64,000 nucleotides of DNA, taken from positions 3,658,001 to 3,722,000 of the forward strand of contig NZ_JAJNEL010000001.1 of assembly GCF_029428675.1 (NCBI RefSeq), in the 5' to 3' direction. Positions 1-9,403 of the stretch are shown here, one piece after another; the first letter of the stretch is position 1; every line of letters begins with the position of its first letter. This DNA comes from Streptomyces sp. JH14 (GTDB lineage Bacteria > Actinomycetota > Actinomycetes > Streptomycetales > Streptomycetaceae). Under the pieces are notes generated by a model, which ran no database searches, was not told the origin of the DNA, and saw nothing but the letters and a program-made list of their open reading frames with translations. The position numbers and the translations under genes were made by a program.

Positions 1-208
<208 letters not shown>

Positions 209-301
209 TCACACCGATGACCGGTGCCGGTACGGTCACGGCGGCGCCGGGCCCGGAGGCGGGCGCGCCGTGACCGTACGTCTGCAGGCCGGACCGTCGG
301 G

Positions 302-2092
302 TCAGCCGTTTCCGGCGGCCGTCCCGCGGGCCGCGAGCCAGCCGGGGAGCGCGGCGAGGATCTCGCGGTACAGCGTGGCGTCCGGCACCTCGGCCGGGGT
401 CGGGCCGGCGTGGAAGAACGCGGCGTTCGGGGCGTCCAGCTTCCGCAGGAAGTCGAAGCCCTTCGCGTCCTCGTCGCCGAACGCGACGAACTGGAAGAAC
501 AGCGGCAGCCGTGCCGCCTCCGCGAGCGCCTGCTTGGCGGGCTGCTTGGCGTCCGGCGGGCCGTCCGTCTGGAAGATCACCAGCGCGGGGCCGGTGGTCT
601 CCGACTTCTCGTAGTGCGCGACGACCTCCTCGACGGCGCGGTGGTAGCTGGTACGGCCCAGGCGGCCGAGGCCCGCGTGCAGCTCGTCGATCCGGCCTTC
701 GTGGTCGGCGAGGCCGACCGTGCCGGTGCCGTCGATGTCGGTCGAGAAGAAGACGACGGGCACGGTGGCGTTCTCGTCGAGGTGCGCGGCGAGCGCGAGC
801 GTGCGGTCGCCCAGGTGCTGGGCGCTGCCGTCCTTGTAGAACGGCCGCATGGAGCCGGAACGGTCGAGCACCAGGTACACGGTGGCCCGGAGCCCGGTCA
901 GCCCGTGCGCCTGCAGCGCGTCCCGGGCCGCGCCGTACGGGTCGACGAGCGCGGGTGCGAGCGACGAGACGTGGGCGGCGGTGACAGCAGGGCCGGGGGC
1001 CCCGACGGCGGGCTCGGTGACCTCTGCGGCCGCGGGCTCGGCATCCGGCTCGGGCAGCACGTCGGCGGCGACCGGCTCGGCGTCGGCGGTGACGAGGACC
1101 GGTTCGGCCTCGGCCGGGGCCTTCGGCTCGGCGTCGGCGACGAGGACCGGTTCGGCCTCGGCCGGGGTCTCCGGTTCGGCGTCGGCGACGAGGACCGGTT
1201 CGGCCTCGGCCGGGGTCTCCGGTTCGGCGTCGGCCCCGTTGGCGGGGGCCGGCTCCACGACCTCACGTACCTGAGGCTCGGGCTCGGCGGCAGGGGCGGT
1301 GTCGGCAGCCGGTGCGGCCACGGCGGAGACCGGCTCGGCCTCCACGTCGGCGGCGACAGGCTCGGCCTCGATCCCGACCTCGGGCTCGGCTGCGGCGGCG
1401 GCGGCGGGCTCCGTCGTGGCTTCCGGCTCGGCCTCGGCGACGGCCGGGGCGGTCTCCGTCTCGGGCTCGGCCACAACAGCGACCGGTTCCGCCTCGGCCT
1501 TGACCTCGGGCTCGTCCGACGCGGGCTCGGCCACAACGGTGGCGGACTCTGCCTCGACCTCGACCTCGACCTCGACATCGGCCGCCGTCTCGGGCTCGGT
1601 TTCGGCCGAGGGCTCGGCGACCTCCGCAACCTCGGCCTCGGCAGCGACCGGAGCAGCCTCCGGCTCAGGCCGGGCCTCGGGCGTGACGGGCTCGGCTGCT
1701 GCTTCCGGCGCGGCGACCGCGGTGTCCGCCTCCGCGGCCGGCTCCACCGGGGTCTCGGCGGCGACCGGCTTCGGGGCCGAGCCCTGGGCCGGGACCGTGG
1801 GAGTGGGCTTCGGGGTGGGGGCGGAGGCCTTGTCGAAGGCCTCCGCCACCAGGTCCGCCGCCAGCCCGCCTCCGCCCGAGCCGGACCGGCGTGAGGCGGG
1901 TGCGGGCACCGAGGCCTTGGCGGCCGGGGCGGGTTCGACCACCGTCTCGTCCGCCGTCACCGTGACGACGGCGGGCTCCGACTCCGTGGGCCCGGTGCGC
2001 TCCGACTGGGGCGGGACCGTTGCCGTCGCCGGCTGGTCCTGCTCCGTGCGGTCGCGGCCGAACACCTTGCGCAGCAAGCTCCGAATGCCCAT
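302..2092 (-). CDS. VWA-domain protein, TerF-like, with long Ala/Glu/Pro repeat region
   Basis: A 596-residue protein in two parts. Residues 1 to about 380 are low-complexity Ala/Glu/Pro/Val, strongly acidic, with three tandem 16-residue units (48 bp each, 1091-1234) and a short VE dipeptide run. The C-terminal ~200 residues are a von Willebrand A domain with the MIDAS motif DRSGSM near residue 407 and the TDG segment typical of TerF/TerY-like domains in tellurium-resistance systems. I chose the ATG at 2092 because AAAGG lies a normal distance upstream, whereas the ATG six codons earlier has no Shine-Dalgarno. The acidic arm looks like a disordered linker or surface spacer; this is inference. 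The exact role is unknown. Confidence 0.85.
   Translation of the reverse strand: MGIRSLLRKVFGRDRTEQDQPATATVPPQSERTGPTESEPAVVTVTADETVVEPAPAAKASVPAPASRRSGSGGGGLAADLVAEAFDKASAPTPKPTPTVPAQGSAPKPVAAETPVEPAAEADTAVAAPEAAAEPVTPEARPEPEAAPVAAEAEVAEVAEPSAETEPETAADVEVEVEVEAESATVVAEPASDEPEVKAEAEPVAVVAEPETETAPAVAEAEPEATTEPAAAAAAEPEVGIEAEPVAADVEAEPVSAVAAPAADTAPAAEPEPQVREVVEPAPANGADAEPETPAEAEPVLVADAEPETPAEAEPVLVADAEPKAPAEAEPVLVTADAEPVAADVLPEPDAEPAAAEVTEPAVGAPGPAVTAAHVSSLAPALVDPYGAARDALQAHGLTGLRATVYLVLDRSGSMRPFYKDGSAQHLGDRTLALAAHLDENATVPVVFFSTDIDGTGTVGLADHEGRIDELHAGLGRLGRTSYHRAVEEVVAHYEKSETTGPALVIFQTDGPPDAKQPAKQALAEAARLPLFFQFVAFGDEDAKGFDFLRKLDAPNAAFFHAGPTPAEVPDATLYREILAALPGWLAARGTAAGNG
1091..1234 (-). repeat. 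Three 48-bp tandem repeats inside the VWA gene
   Basis: Units at 1091-1138, 1139-1186 and 1187-1234. The second and third are identical and the first differs at a few bases. Each encodes the 16-residue unit [16 protein letters not shown] or a near copy, so the array preserves frame and can vary in copy number without disrupting the protein. Confidence 0.9.
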
Positions 2093-2352
2093 GGGCGAGG
2101 CCTTTCGCATGAGTTGAGTGCGATGAATGTCCGTACTGCGGGAATTTATCCCTGGCCAGGGCGGATACGTAAGGTTAGCGGCCGGATCCGGCCGTTCGTT
2201 GGTGCGGCCCGCGCCCGTGTCAATCGGGCAGCGGTGGACCCGATTTCACTCCCCGCTCATGCGGAGTGCTTCGTACCGCGTGGCTGTGCACCTGGCGTCG
2301 TACCGTGCGTCCGTGACATCGGCGTCCGGTTTCCGGACGCGCGTACGGCGGC

Positions 2353-3321
2353 TCATGCGGTGGCGACCTGGCGGCGCCACCGCGTGAACTGTGCCTCCGG
2401 GTCCCCGGTGTACGACCACGGCACCCGCACCGCCCGGCCGTCCAGTAACCGGAACGCGTCCGCGGCCTCCACCGCCCGTCCCGCGTAACACGCCGCGTGC
2501 GCCAGGTAGTTCAGTTCGCCGACCTCCTGCGCGGGCACCGGCCCCGCCTCGCGCATCCCGAGCCACCGTTCCCAGGTGCGGCGCACCTCGGTGACGGCCA
2601 GCTCGTGGTCCCAGTGCTGCTGCCCGGTGCGCGGCGGGACGACGGGCCGCCCGTGCGTGGCGTCGGAGACGTACCGGTACTCCTCGACCCTGGCGATCTG
2701 CACCAGCACCGGCAGCGGCGAACCGGGCGGCGCCGCGCCCGCCGCGGCGCGGGCGAAGTCGTACATGGTGCCGTGGGTGCCGTGCCAGCGTGCCGAGTAG
2801 TACCGCAGCAGTTGGGCGTGTCCCTCCATGTGGTGCGGATCGCGGCGGAGCAGTTCGTCCCACCACTGGGTGACCCGGTGCCTGGTCCCGTCCTCGTACA
2901 GCCGCGCCACGGTCAGCAGGGACGCCCAGGGCATCGGGTCGGGCGGGCAGCTGCCGGCGGCCCGCAGGCAGCAGTCGACGACCCGGTCCACGCGGTTCCG
3001 GTCGAGCCCGGCGCCACGGCCTGCGGTGACGGCCCGGCCGAAGAGCCGGACCACTTCGGTCGCGGCCTTGAGCACCTGCGCGTCGGCGCTCTTCGGTTCG
3101 GCGGCGAGCCAGGTCTCCACGGTGGTGCTGCCCGCGACGGCGTGGGCGAGCAGCCGGACCCGGTGGGTGCGCAGGGCCCAGTGGTCGCCGGTGGCGTGCA
3201 GCAGGTCGCGTACGCCCTGCCAGCGGCCGATGACGATGTCCTGGCGGGCCGTGGTGAGCGGCCGGTCGCCGAGGTCCGGGTCGAAGCGCACGGGCGGGGG
3301 CGTGCGGCGGCGTCCGGCCAT
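2353..3321 (-). CDS. Conserved hypothetical protein, coupled to the permease
   Basis: A 322-residue soluble protein I do not recognise. It is rich in Trp, Arg and His, has no signal peptide or obvious membrane segment, and is mostly helical with spaced W/L/A patterns that could be a helical-repeat fold; that is only an impression. The start at 3321 is fixed by context: its ATG shares one base with the stop codon of the upstream permease gene (TGATG), so the two are probably translationally coupled. A much longer in-frame extension to 3771 overlaps the permease and is rejected. The coupling suggests a role connected with the transporter or its substrate. Confidence 0.75.
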   Translation of the reverse strand: MAGRRRTPPPVRFDPDLGDRPLTTARQDIVIGRWQGVRDLLHATGDHWALRTHRVRLLAHAVAGSTTVETWLAAEPKSADAQVLKAATEVVRLFGRAVTAGRGAGLDRNRVDRVVDCCLRAAGSCPPDPMPWASLLTVARLYEDGTRHRVTQWWDELLRRDPHHMEGHAQLLRYYSARWHGTHGTMYDFARAAAGAAPPGSPLPVLVQIARVEEYRYVSDATHGRPVVPPRTGQQHWDHELAVTEVRRTWERWLGMREAGPVPAQEVGELNYLAHAACYAGRAVEAADAFRLLDGRAVRVPWSYTGDPEAQFTRWRRQVATA

Positions 3322-4811
3322 CAGTAGTCGGTGACGATCGTGGTGGAGTGGGCGTAGCCGGACGGCTCCCCGGCCTGCACGGTCCGCGAGGCGTCGAGTT
3401 TCGCCGGCCGGTAGTACGAGCTGCCCTGCCGCCAGTACCAGAGCATCGGGACGGCTCCCACGGCGAGACTGCCGAGGCCGAGCACGAGCGCGGTCCTGCT
3501 GAAGCTGCCGAGCGCCTCGAAGAAGATCCAGAACATGAAGAGCGAGCCCGTCAGCGGCCAGAGTCCGCCGAGGACGAAGTCCGCGACCGAGCGGTGCAGC
3601 ATCTTGCGGTACGCGACGACCGCGGCCAGGCCCGCGAGACCGTAGTACACGGCGACCTGCAGTCCGATCGCCTCGACGGCCACGCCCAGGATGCGGTGGA
3701 CCGGACCGAGGGCCAGGGAGGCGAGGATCAGGGCGAGGGCGACGCCGCCGACGGTGGCGACCGCCACCCACGGGGTGTTCCAGCTGTGGTGCACCCGGCC
3801 GAACGCGGCGGGCATCGTACGGTCGCGGCCCATGGCGAACAGGGAGCGCGTGACTTGGATGAGCGTCGTCTGCAGCGTCGCGACGGTCGACAGCATCACT
3901 GCCACCACCAGGAGTTTTCCGCCGACGCCGGGCCAGACCTGCTCACCGAGCACGGTCAGTACGTTGGTGCTGTGCCGCTCGATGTCGTCGGCGGAGAGGA
4001 TCACGTTCACCGCAATGGTGAACACCTCGACGAGCGCGAAAACGGTGAGCACGCCCACGATCCCGGCCAGGCCCGCGGTGCGGCGGCTGTTGCGGGTCTC
4101 CTCGCTGAGGTTGCCGGTGACGTCCCAGCCCCAGTAGTAGAAGGCCGCGATGAGCGCACCGGAGGCGAAGCCGGAGACGCCGTCGAAGTGCCCGAAGCCG
4201 AGCCACGACCAGTCGAAGGCATGCGCGGTGCCGGTACCCGTGTTCCGGCCCGCCGTGGTTCCGTGGACGAGTGCGAGGACCGCGAAGGCCAGCAGGATCA
4301 CCAGCTCGACCCCGGAGATCAGCAGCTGGGCGCGGGCGCTGAGCCGTGCCCCGCCGAGCACGACGAGCAGCATCACCAGGAACCAGCCGGCCCCGATGAG
4401 GGTGGCGAGCGTCGTGTCGTCGGCGAACCGGGAGTCGATGACGGTCAGCGTCATCGTCCCCGCGGGCAGCGATCCGGCGACCATGAAGAGGGTCGCCGCG
4501 ACGACCAGCGCCCAGCCGCTGAGGAAGCCGAGGAAGGGGTGGAGGGTCCGGCCCACCCAGGAGTAGCCGGCGCCCGCGTTGACGTCGATCCGGCCGAGTT
4601 GACGGTAGGCGAGGGCGATGCCGAGCATCGGTATGGCGCAGTACAGCAGGGCGGCGGGTCCGCCGAGACCGACCGTGCCGACGAGCACGGCACTGGTGGC
4701 GGCCAGCGAGTAGGCGGGGGCGCTGCCCGCAACGGCCATCACGATCGTGTGGAACGTGCCGAGGACGTTGGGCTGGAGCCCACGGCCGGGCCTGTCGGGC
4801 GTGCTGCTCAT
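3321..4811 (-). CDS. APC-family amino acid permease
   Basis: A membrane transporter of about 496 residues with around 12 hydrophobic segments. The first segment carries the AGSAPAYSLA stretch typical of amino acid-polyamine-organocation permeases, followed by NAGAGYSWVGR in the second, both near the substrate site. It probably imports an amino acid or amine by cation symport. The ATG at 4811 (MSSTPDRPGRG) is preferred over the ATG 19 codons upstream, whose only purine-rich tract abuts the start. It is the first gene of a two-gene unit with the unknown gene ending at 2353. Substrate cannot be read from the sequence. Confidence 0.88.
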   Translation of the reverse strand: MSSTPDRPGRGLQPNVLGTFHTIVMAVAGSAPAYSLAATSAVLVGTVGLGGPAALLYCAIPMLGIALAYRQLGRIDVNAGAGYSWVGRTLHPFLGFLSGWALVVAATLFMVAGSLPAGTMTLTVIDSRFADDTTLATLIGAGWFLVMLLVVLGGARLSARAQLLISGVELVILLAFAVLALVHGTTAGRNTGTGTAHAFDWSWLGFGHFDGVSGFASGALIAAFYYWGWDVTGNLSEETRNSRRTAGLAGIVGVLTVFALVEVFTIAVNVILSADDIERHSTNVLTVLGEQVWPGVGGKLLVVAVMLSTVATLQTTLIQVTRSLFAMGRDRTMPAAFGRVHHSWNTPWVAVATVGGVALALILASLALGPVHRILGVAVEAIGLQVAVYYGLAGLAAVVAYRKMLHRSVADFVLGGLWPLTGSLFMFWIFFEALGSFSRTALVLGLGSLAVGAVPMLWYWRQGSSYYRPAKLDASRTVQAGEPSGYAHSTTIVTDY

Positions 4812-5143
4812 CGCTGTTCTCAACTGCTTCCGGAAGTGCGCCGTGCCCCGGCCGGTGTCCCCGTACATCCTTCAACGGCACGACATGTGGCGGCATGTCA
4901 GAAACAGATCCCCGGAAGTCCGGACGGTGGTGCGGCCGGTCCGCTCGGGAGATCGTCCGCATCGTAGTCCTGTGGTTACAGCCGGCGAGACGTGGGCGCT
5001 GCGGGCTGTGCGGTCACCTGCACGACCCGCCGGGACCCTGGGTCTTCCGTCCGGATCACTCCGGGCTCACGGGGTCCGGCACGCACACCTCCTGTGTGGT
5101 CGTCCGTCACCGACTCCGGACGCAAGGCCCTAGAGTCGGAACC
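4812..5143. other. Divergent intergenic region, permease / S4 protein
   Basis: This 332-bp stretch separates two divergent genes and must hold both promoters. On the right, TAGAGT at 5131-5136 is a good -10 element seven bases before the S4-protein ATG. I see no convincing hairpin, operator or small gene in the rest. Confidence 0.6.
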
Positions 5144-5554
5144 ATGGTTTCGGGTGAGGCGCCACAGGCGGAGGGAAGCGTCCGCGTCGACAGTTGGATC
5201 TGGTCGGTACGGCTGACCAAGACCCGCTCGCAGGCTGCTGCCGCCTGCCGCGCAGGGCACGTCAAGGTCAACGGCGAGCGGGCCAAGCCGGCGCAGACCC
5301 TGCATGTGGGAGACGAGGTACGGCTCCGGCACGGCGGACGGGACCGGATCGTCGTCGTGTCACGGATCGTGAAGAAGCGGGTCGGCCCTCCGGTGGCCGC
5401 CGAGTGCTTCGTCGACAACAGCCCGCCCCCGCCGCCGCGGGAAGCGGTGATCCAGGTGCCGGTCCGCGACCGCGGTGCGGGCCGCCCCACCAAACGCGAC
5501 CGCCGCGAGATGGAGCGCCTCCAGAGCCGTGGCCCCGGGGATCATCCGGCCTGA
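5144..5554 (+). CDS. S4-domain RNA-binding protein, Hsp15-like
   Basis: A 136-residue basic protein with an N-terminal S4 domain: VRVDSWIWSVRLTKTRSQAAAACRAGHVKVNG is split over residues 12-44 and contains the classic RLxKTRSxAxxAC and GxVxVNG elements. Hsp15 (HslR) binds 50S subunits carrying stalled nascent chains and helps recycle them. The C-terminal ~50 residues are Pro/Arg-rich. No Shine-Dalgarno precedes the ATG, but a -10-like TAGAGT ends seven bases upstream, so the mRNA is probably leaderless. It converges with the oxidoreductase gene on its right. Confidence 0.88.
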   Translation: MVSGEAPQAEGSVRVDSWIWSVRLTKTRSQAAAACRAGHVKVNGERAKPAQTLHVGDEVRLRHGGRDRIVVVSRIVKKRVGPPVAAECFVDNSPPPPPREAVIQVPVRDRGAGRPTKRDRREMERLQSRGPGDHPA

Positions 5555-5601
5555 GCCCGGGTACGGCTGCCGCTCACCGAGGGTGGCCGGTCGGGCAACC
5601 G

Positions 5602-6585
5602 TCACCGCGTGCGGGCGCGGCCTCTCCCCCGAGGTGTGGGCCGGAGCACCAACAAGGTCTTGCCGCGGGCGCCGCCCGTGCGGTTCCGGTCGAGGGCCTG
5701 CGGCGCCTTCTCCAGCGGGAGTTCGGCGTCGATGGGCACCTGCAGTACGCCTTCCACGGCCCCGGCAGCCAGGACGTCGAGCAGCACGGGTGTCGGTTCG
5801 AGACGGAAGTCGATGGCCCCGACGCCCGGCGGAACGGCCGCCCCGCCGGCGACGCCCCGCGTGGTCACCGCGACGCCGCCGTCGCGGACCAGTGCCGCAT
5901 GGACCGCGAACGCCTCCGGTGTGCCGGAGACCAGGTCGACGAGCGCATCGACCCCGCCCGCGGACACCTCCCGTACCGCCGCTTCGAGCGGACGGGCCGT
6001 CGTGTCGATCGTGACGGCGGCGCCGAGCGCCTGCATCCGCCGTTGCTCGTCGCCGCGCACCACCGCGAGAACACGCAGGTCCCGGGCCGACGCAAGCTGC
6101 GTCAGACAGCTGCCGACACCGCCCGCAGCACCGATGATCAGCAGGCTCTCGTGACCGCGCAGCACCGCCGTGTCCAGGATCTGGGCGGCGGTCATCCCGG
6201 CGGACGGCAGCGCGGCGGCGGTGCGCGGCGACAGTCCGGACGGGATCAGTGTGATCGCGGAGTCCTGCGGTACGGACACGTATTCGCAGTACGTACCCGC
6301 GCCGACCGGCGATTCGGTGACCCGGCCGAAGACCTGGTCGCCGACCCGGAAACGGTTGTCGCCGCTGCCGATCATGTCCACCCGGCCCGCGTAGTCCACC
6401 CCGATGACCAGCGGGAACACATGCGGAGCCAGTCCTTCCAGGGCGCCGTCCGCGGTCTGCCAGTCGGACGGGTTGAGCGCGGCGTACTCGATCTTCACCC
6501 GTACGCCGCCGGGTTCGGGTTCCGGCTTGGGCAGCTGGATCAGGGCCGGTTCGGCCCGGAACGCGCTGACGGCCACGGCTCGCAT
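5602..6585 (-). CDS. NADP-dependent MDR oxidoreductase, quinone-reductase-like
   Basis: A 327-residue medium-chain dehydrogenase/reductase. The N-terminal GroES-like domain contains the YAALNPSDWQ stretch, and the Rossmann domain carries the nucleotide-binding GAAGGVGSC near residues 151-159. The cysteine and histidine ligands of zinc alcohol dehydrogenases are not evident, which fits the zinc-free quinone oxidoreductase branch. It likely reduces a quinone or enone with NADPH. It is a single gene, convergent with the S4 gene. The substrate is not predictable from sequence. Confidence 0.85.
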   Translation of the reverse strand: MRAVAVSAFRAEPALIQLPKPEPEPGGVRVKIEYAALNPSDWQTADGALEGLAPHVFPLVIGVDYAGRVDMIGSGDNRFRVGDQVFGRVTESPVGAGTYCEYVSVPQDSAITLIPSGLSPRTAAALPSAGMTAAQILDTAVLRGHESLLIIGAAGGVGSCLTQLASARDLRVLAVVRGDEQRRMQALGAAVTIDTTARPLEAAVREVSAGGVDALVDLVSGTPEAFAVHAALVRDGGVAVTTRGVAGGAAVPPGVGAIDFRLEPTPVLLDVLAAGAVEGVLQVPIDAELPLEKAPQALDRNRTGGARGKTLLVLRPTPRGRGRARTR

Positions 6586-6685
6586 ACGGAAGACCTCTCA
6601 GTCGCCCCGACGGTGACGCAGTCTGGGCTCCACTCTTGCCCGGCCCGTGTGCTGCCGCACGCCGAATCCGGTGGCCGCCGGCGGA

Positions 6686-7555
6686 TCAAATCCGTACGGC
6701 CTCCCGCCGCCGCGCCCACATCCGGGCGGCCGTCGCGCACAGCGCCAGCGCGAGTCCCACTGCGAGGACGATCCACACCGTCGTGCGGAGCGAAGCCGTC
6801 AGCGCGTCGTACACCGCCGCAGCCCCGTCGCGATCACTCCCGGGAACCCCGGCCAGCACCCGGTTCCTGGCGATCGCGAGCAATCCCCGCAGCATCAGCG
6901 CGCCGATCGCGAAGCCGGCCCCGACGACTGCCGCGGCGGCCGCCGCGGCGCTCCGCCCGCCGCGCACCGCGGCCGCGGCCACAGCCGCGACGGCGAACAC
7001 CACGGTGACGACGGCGGGCCAGATGCTGCCGGCCCGCAGCAGGCGGAACGTGGAGCGCAGCTGGTCGGCGCGGTCGGCGGAGATCAGGGTGATGTCGGTG
7101 TGCTGGACGGGGATCTGGTTGGCGAGCGGCACCCCACTGTCCACCAGATTGTGTCTGACCTGCTCCATCACCGGCCCGAGATCGATGACCACGGCCTCGC
7201 CGCTCTTACCGTTCATCGCGGCGGTGACGGCTGTGTGCGCCGTGCGATTGGCGGCGACCCAGGCGGTACGGAAGGCATCCGTGGTGGTGAACGACTGCAC
7301 CGCCTCGTGCAGGAAGTCCCGCAGGGCGCCCTGGAGCGGCCCGGCGTCGATCTGTGTCATCGCCTGGTCGGTGATCAGATCGGACACGATGCCCTGTACC
7401 CCCGGGTCGGAGGCGAGCGGCTCCACCGCGGCCACGTACCGGTCCGTGTTGTCGATCTCCAGATCGACCCAGGCGGACAGGGCGCTCAGCGGGACGAGGA
7501 CGGCGAGCAGGACGAGTACCACCATCGACAGAGTCGCTGAGAGACAGGTCCGCAT
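6686..7555 (-). CDS. Hypothetical membrane protein with large extracytoplasmic loop
   Basis: A protein of about 289 residues with an N-terminal membrane segment (residues ~5-28), a soluble region of about 150 residues rich in D/T/A containing DNTDRYV and DPGVQ, and two or three C-terminal hydrophobic segments ending in a basic tail. The topology suggests an anchored loop outside the membrane. I chose the ATG at 7555 just before the first hydrophobic segment. Its Shine-Dalgarno is poorly spaced and the frame stays open upstream, so the start is uncertain. This architecture recurs in Streptomyces with no known function. Confidence 0.7.
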   Translation of the reverse strand: MRTCLSATLSMVVLVLLAVLVPLSALSAWVDLEIDNTDRYVAAVEPLASDPGVQGIVSDLITDQAMTQIDAGPLQGALRDFLHEAVQSFTTTDAFRTAWVAANRTAHTAVTAAMNGKSGEAVVIDLGPVMEQVRHNLVDSGVPLANQIPVQHTDITLISADRADQLRSTFRLLRAGSIWPAVVTVVFAVAAVAAAAVRGGRSAAAAAAAVVGAGFAIGALMLRGLLAIARNRVLAGVPGSDRDGAAAVYDALTASLRTTVWIVLAVGLALALCATAARMWARRREAVRI

Positions 7556-7676
7556 CCCCCAAGGAAATCCCGGACACGGACGGCGCGCCCGCGGACCGTG
7601 AGCCATTCGAGTTGCCGGGCGGTGCGGCCGGGTGTGCCCTGGAGGGATCAGGGGGTGACGGAAGGAGCTCTCGGCC

Positions 7677-8078
7677 ATGGCCACACACGCTTCGATGCCG
7701 ACGCGCCGCGCCACGCCGGCGCGCACACGGCGCCCCAGCACGCTCAGCTGGGCCGTGCCCGTCACGCTGGGAGTGATCGCGGGCTGGTGGGCGACGTCCA
7801 TCGTGCGCGGCGGTGGCGTGCTCACGGGCACGCAGCTCGCGCTCGGTCTGATCTCCGGTGCCGTCCTGGCGGGGCTCTGCTACGCCCTCGGCCGGGCGCA
7901 GAAGCAACTGCCGGTGGAGGCGAAGGCCCTCGCCTACGGCACGCTGTTCGGCGGTACGGTCGGTTTCCTCTACAGCCTGTCCGGAAAGAGCGTGCTCGCC
8001 GCCTCCGTGGTGGGGCTGGTGACCGGCGCCGGCATGCTGGTGACCGCCTTCTACTCGTTCTACGTGAGGAAGCACTGA
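7677..8078 (+). CDS. Small hypothetical membrane protein
   Basis: A 133-residue protein with a basic N-terminus and about four hydrophobic segments between residues 25 and 130, ending in YSFYVRKH. A strong GGAAGGAG lies nine bases before the ATG. It is divergent from the membrane protein on its left and is followed about 100 bp later by the MerR/PP2C fusion. I do not recognise the family. Confidence 0.75.
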   Translation: MATHASMPTRRATPARTRRPSTLSWAVPVTLGVIAGWWATSIVRGGGVLTGTQLALGLISGAVLAGLCYALGRAQKQLPVEAKALAYGTLFGGTVGFLYSLSGKSVLAASVVGLVTGAGMLVTAFYSFYVRKH

Positions 8079-8110
8079 CCGCCTCCGTCCTCCCTCCGTC
8101 TCCTTCATCC

Positions 8111-8141
8111 TTGACCTTCTCCGCGGGGGAAGCCCCAGCAT
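8111..8141 (+). promoter_or_regulatory. MerR-type promoter with operator in a 19-bp spacer
   Basis: TTGACC at 8111-8116 is a good -35 element and CAGCAT at 8136-8141 a tolerable -10, separated by an over-long 19-bp spacer. The imperfect dyad CTTCTCCGCGGGGGAAG at 8116-8132 sits in that spacer. This is the arrangement that MerR-family proteins use to untwist promoters, and the next gene encodes a MerR domain, so autoregulation is likely. Confidence 0.6.
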
Positions 8142-8181
8142 CGGCGGGGCCGGGCGGACCGCCCGGTACGAGGAGGTTGCG

Positions 8182-9345
8182 GTGGAACGCGAGACGCGTG
8201 CGAAGGACACGGCGGCACTGGTGACGATCGGGGAGTTCGCCCGGTCGTCACGGCTGTCGGCGAAGACCCTGCGCCGCTACGACGAACTGGGCCTCCTCCG
8301 GCCCGCCCTGGTCGATCCGGTGAACGGCTACCGGTACTACGACCGGACGCAGCTGGAGACGGCCAGGCTGGTGGCCTGGCTGCGCCGGATCGGGATGCCG
8401 CTGGCCGGGATCGCGGAGGTGGTCGCGCTCGATGCGGGCGCGGCCGCCGCCGCGATACGGGCGTACTGGGCGCAGGTGGAGGCCGAGACGGCGGCCCGGC
8501 GGGACCTGGCGATCTTCCTCGTCGATCATCTGTCAGCGGAGGAAGTCACCATGTCGCACATGGACACGGCCCGGGGGACCCTGGGCACGCTGGGAATCCG
8601 GTACGCGGCGCAGTCCGACCCGGGTGCGGTGCGCGAGATCAACCAGGATGCGGCGTTCGCCGGCTCCCGGCTGCTCGCGGTCGCCGACGGGTTCGGGGAC
8701 CGCGGCGCCGGCGCGAGCACGGCAGCGATCGACGCGCTGAAGCCGGTGGCGCGCGGGGCGGTGGGCGGCGCTGCGGGCCATGCGGTGCCGGCCGCGGAGC
8801 TCCTGAACGCCCTGCAGGATGCGGCGGACCTGGCCGCGCAGGCGGTACGGGACGCGGTCGCGGGGAGCGACGGGGCGCCGGACGGGTCGGGGACGACGCT
8901 GACCGCGCTGATGTGGACGGGTTCGCAGCTGGGTCTGGTGCACATCGGGGACTCGCGGGCGTATCTGCTGCGCGGTGGCGAGCTGTTCCGGATCACCCAC
9001 GACCACAGCCTGGTCCAGTCGATGGTCGACGACGGTTCGCTCACCGAGGAGGAGGCGTTCTCGCACCCGCAGCGTGCTCTGCTGCTCAAGGCCCTGGTGG
9101 GCGGGCCAGGGCAGGACGACCCGGCGCGACGCGCGGACGTACGCCTGCAGGACGCCGGGCCCGGCGACCGCTATCTGCTCTGCTCGGACGGCCTGTCGGC
9201 GGTGGTCGCCGGTACGGAACTGGCCCGGGTGCTCGGCGCGGCGGACGGCCCGGACACAGCCGTTCGGGAACTGGTCGCGCTGGCCCACGCGGCGGGCGGC
9301 CCGGACAACGTGGCCTGCGTCGTCGCGGACGTGGTGGCGCTGTAG
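8182..9345 (+). CDS. MerR HTH domain fused to PP2C-family Ser/Thr phosphatase
   Basis: A 387-residue fusion. Residues ~14-83 form a MerR winged helix (TIGEFARSSRLSAKTLRRYDELGLL, split here by description only, then NGYRYYDRTQLE), followed by the helix that usually dimerises. From about residue 135 to the end is a PP2C phosphatase with the metal-binding aspartates in REINQD, AVADGFGD, LLCSDGL and GGPDN, so the enzyme looks active. GGAGG stands five bases before the GTG start. The gene probably autoregulates through the dyad at 8116-8132. The likely role is coupling a ligand or phosphorylation state to transcription, which is inference. Confidence 0.9.
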   Translation: MERETRAKDTAALVTIGEFARSSRLSAKTLRRYDELGLLRPALVDPVNGYRYYDRTQLETARLVAWLRRIGMPLAGIAEVVALDAGAAAAAIRAYWAQVEAETAARRDLAIFLVDHLSAEEVTMSHMDTARGTLGTLGIRYAAQSDPGAVREINQDAAFAGSRLLAVADGFGDRGAGASTAAIDALKPVARGAVGGAAGHAVPAAELLNALQDAADLAAQAVRDAVAGSDGAPDGSGTTLTALMWTGSQLGLVHIGDSRAYLLRGGELFRITHDHSLVQSMVDDGSLTEEEAFSHPQRALLLKALVGGPGQDDPARRADVRLQDAGPGDRYLLCSDGLSAVVAGTELARVLGAADGPDTAVRELVALAHAAGGPDNVACVVADVVAL

Positions 9346-9350
9346 GCAGC

Positions 9351-9386
9351 GGGAGGCCCCCGCGCACACCTGCGCGGGGGCCTCCC
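9351..9386. terminator. Bidirectional terminator hairpin
   Basis: A perfect 16-bp stem (GGGAGGCCCCCGCGCA and its complement) with a CACC loop lies between the convergent MerR/PP2C gene and the universal stress gene. There is no long T tract, as is common for terminators in this GC range. Confidence 0.8.
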
Positions 9387-9403
9387 GTTCCGCCCGGGAC
9401 CGC

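Noticed and set aside
224..1894. Long plus-strand open frame of about 556 codons
   Set aside because: It is antisense to the repeat-rich VWA gene and its Gly/Leu/Arg composition mirrors that gene's Ala/Glu/Pro coding. It has no domain or start signal.
2353..3771. 472-codon form of the hypothetical gene
   Set aside because: The extra 150 codons overlap the permease coding region and are Arg/Gly/Pro-rich; the coupled TGATG start at 3321 is much better.
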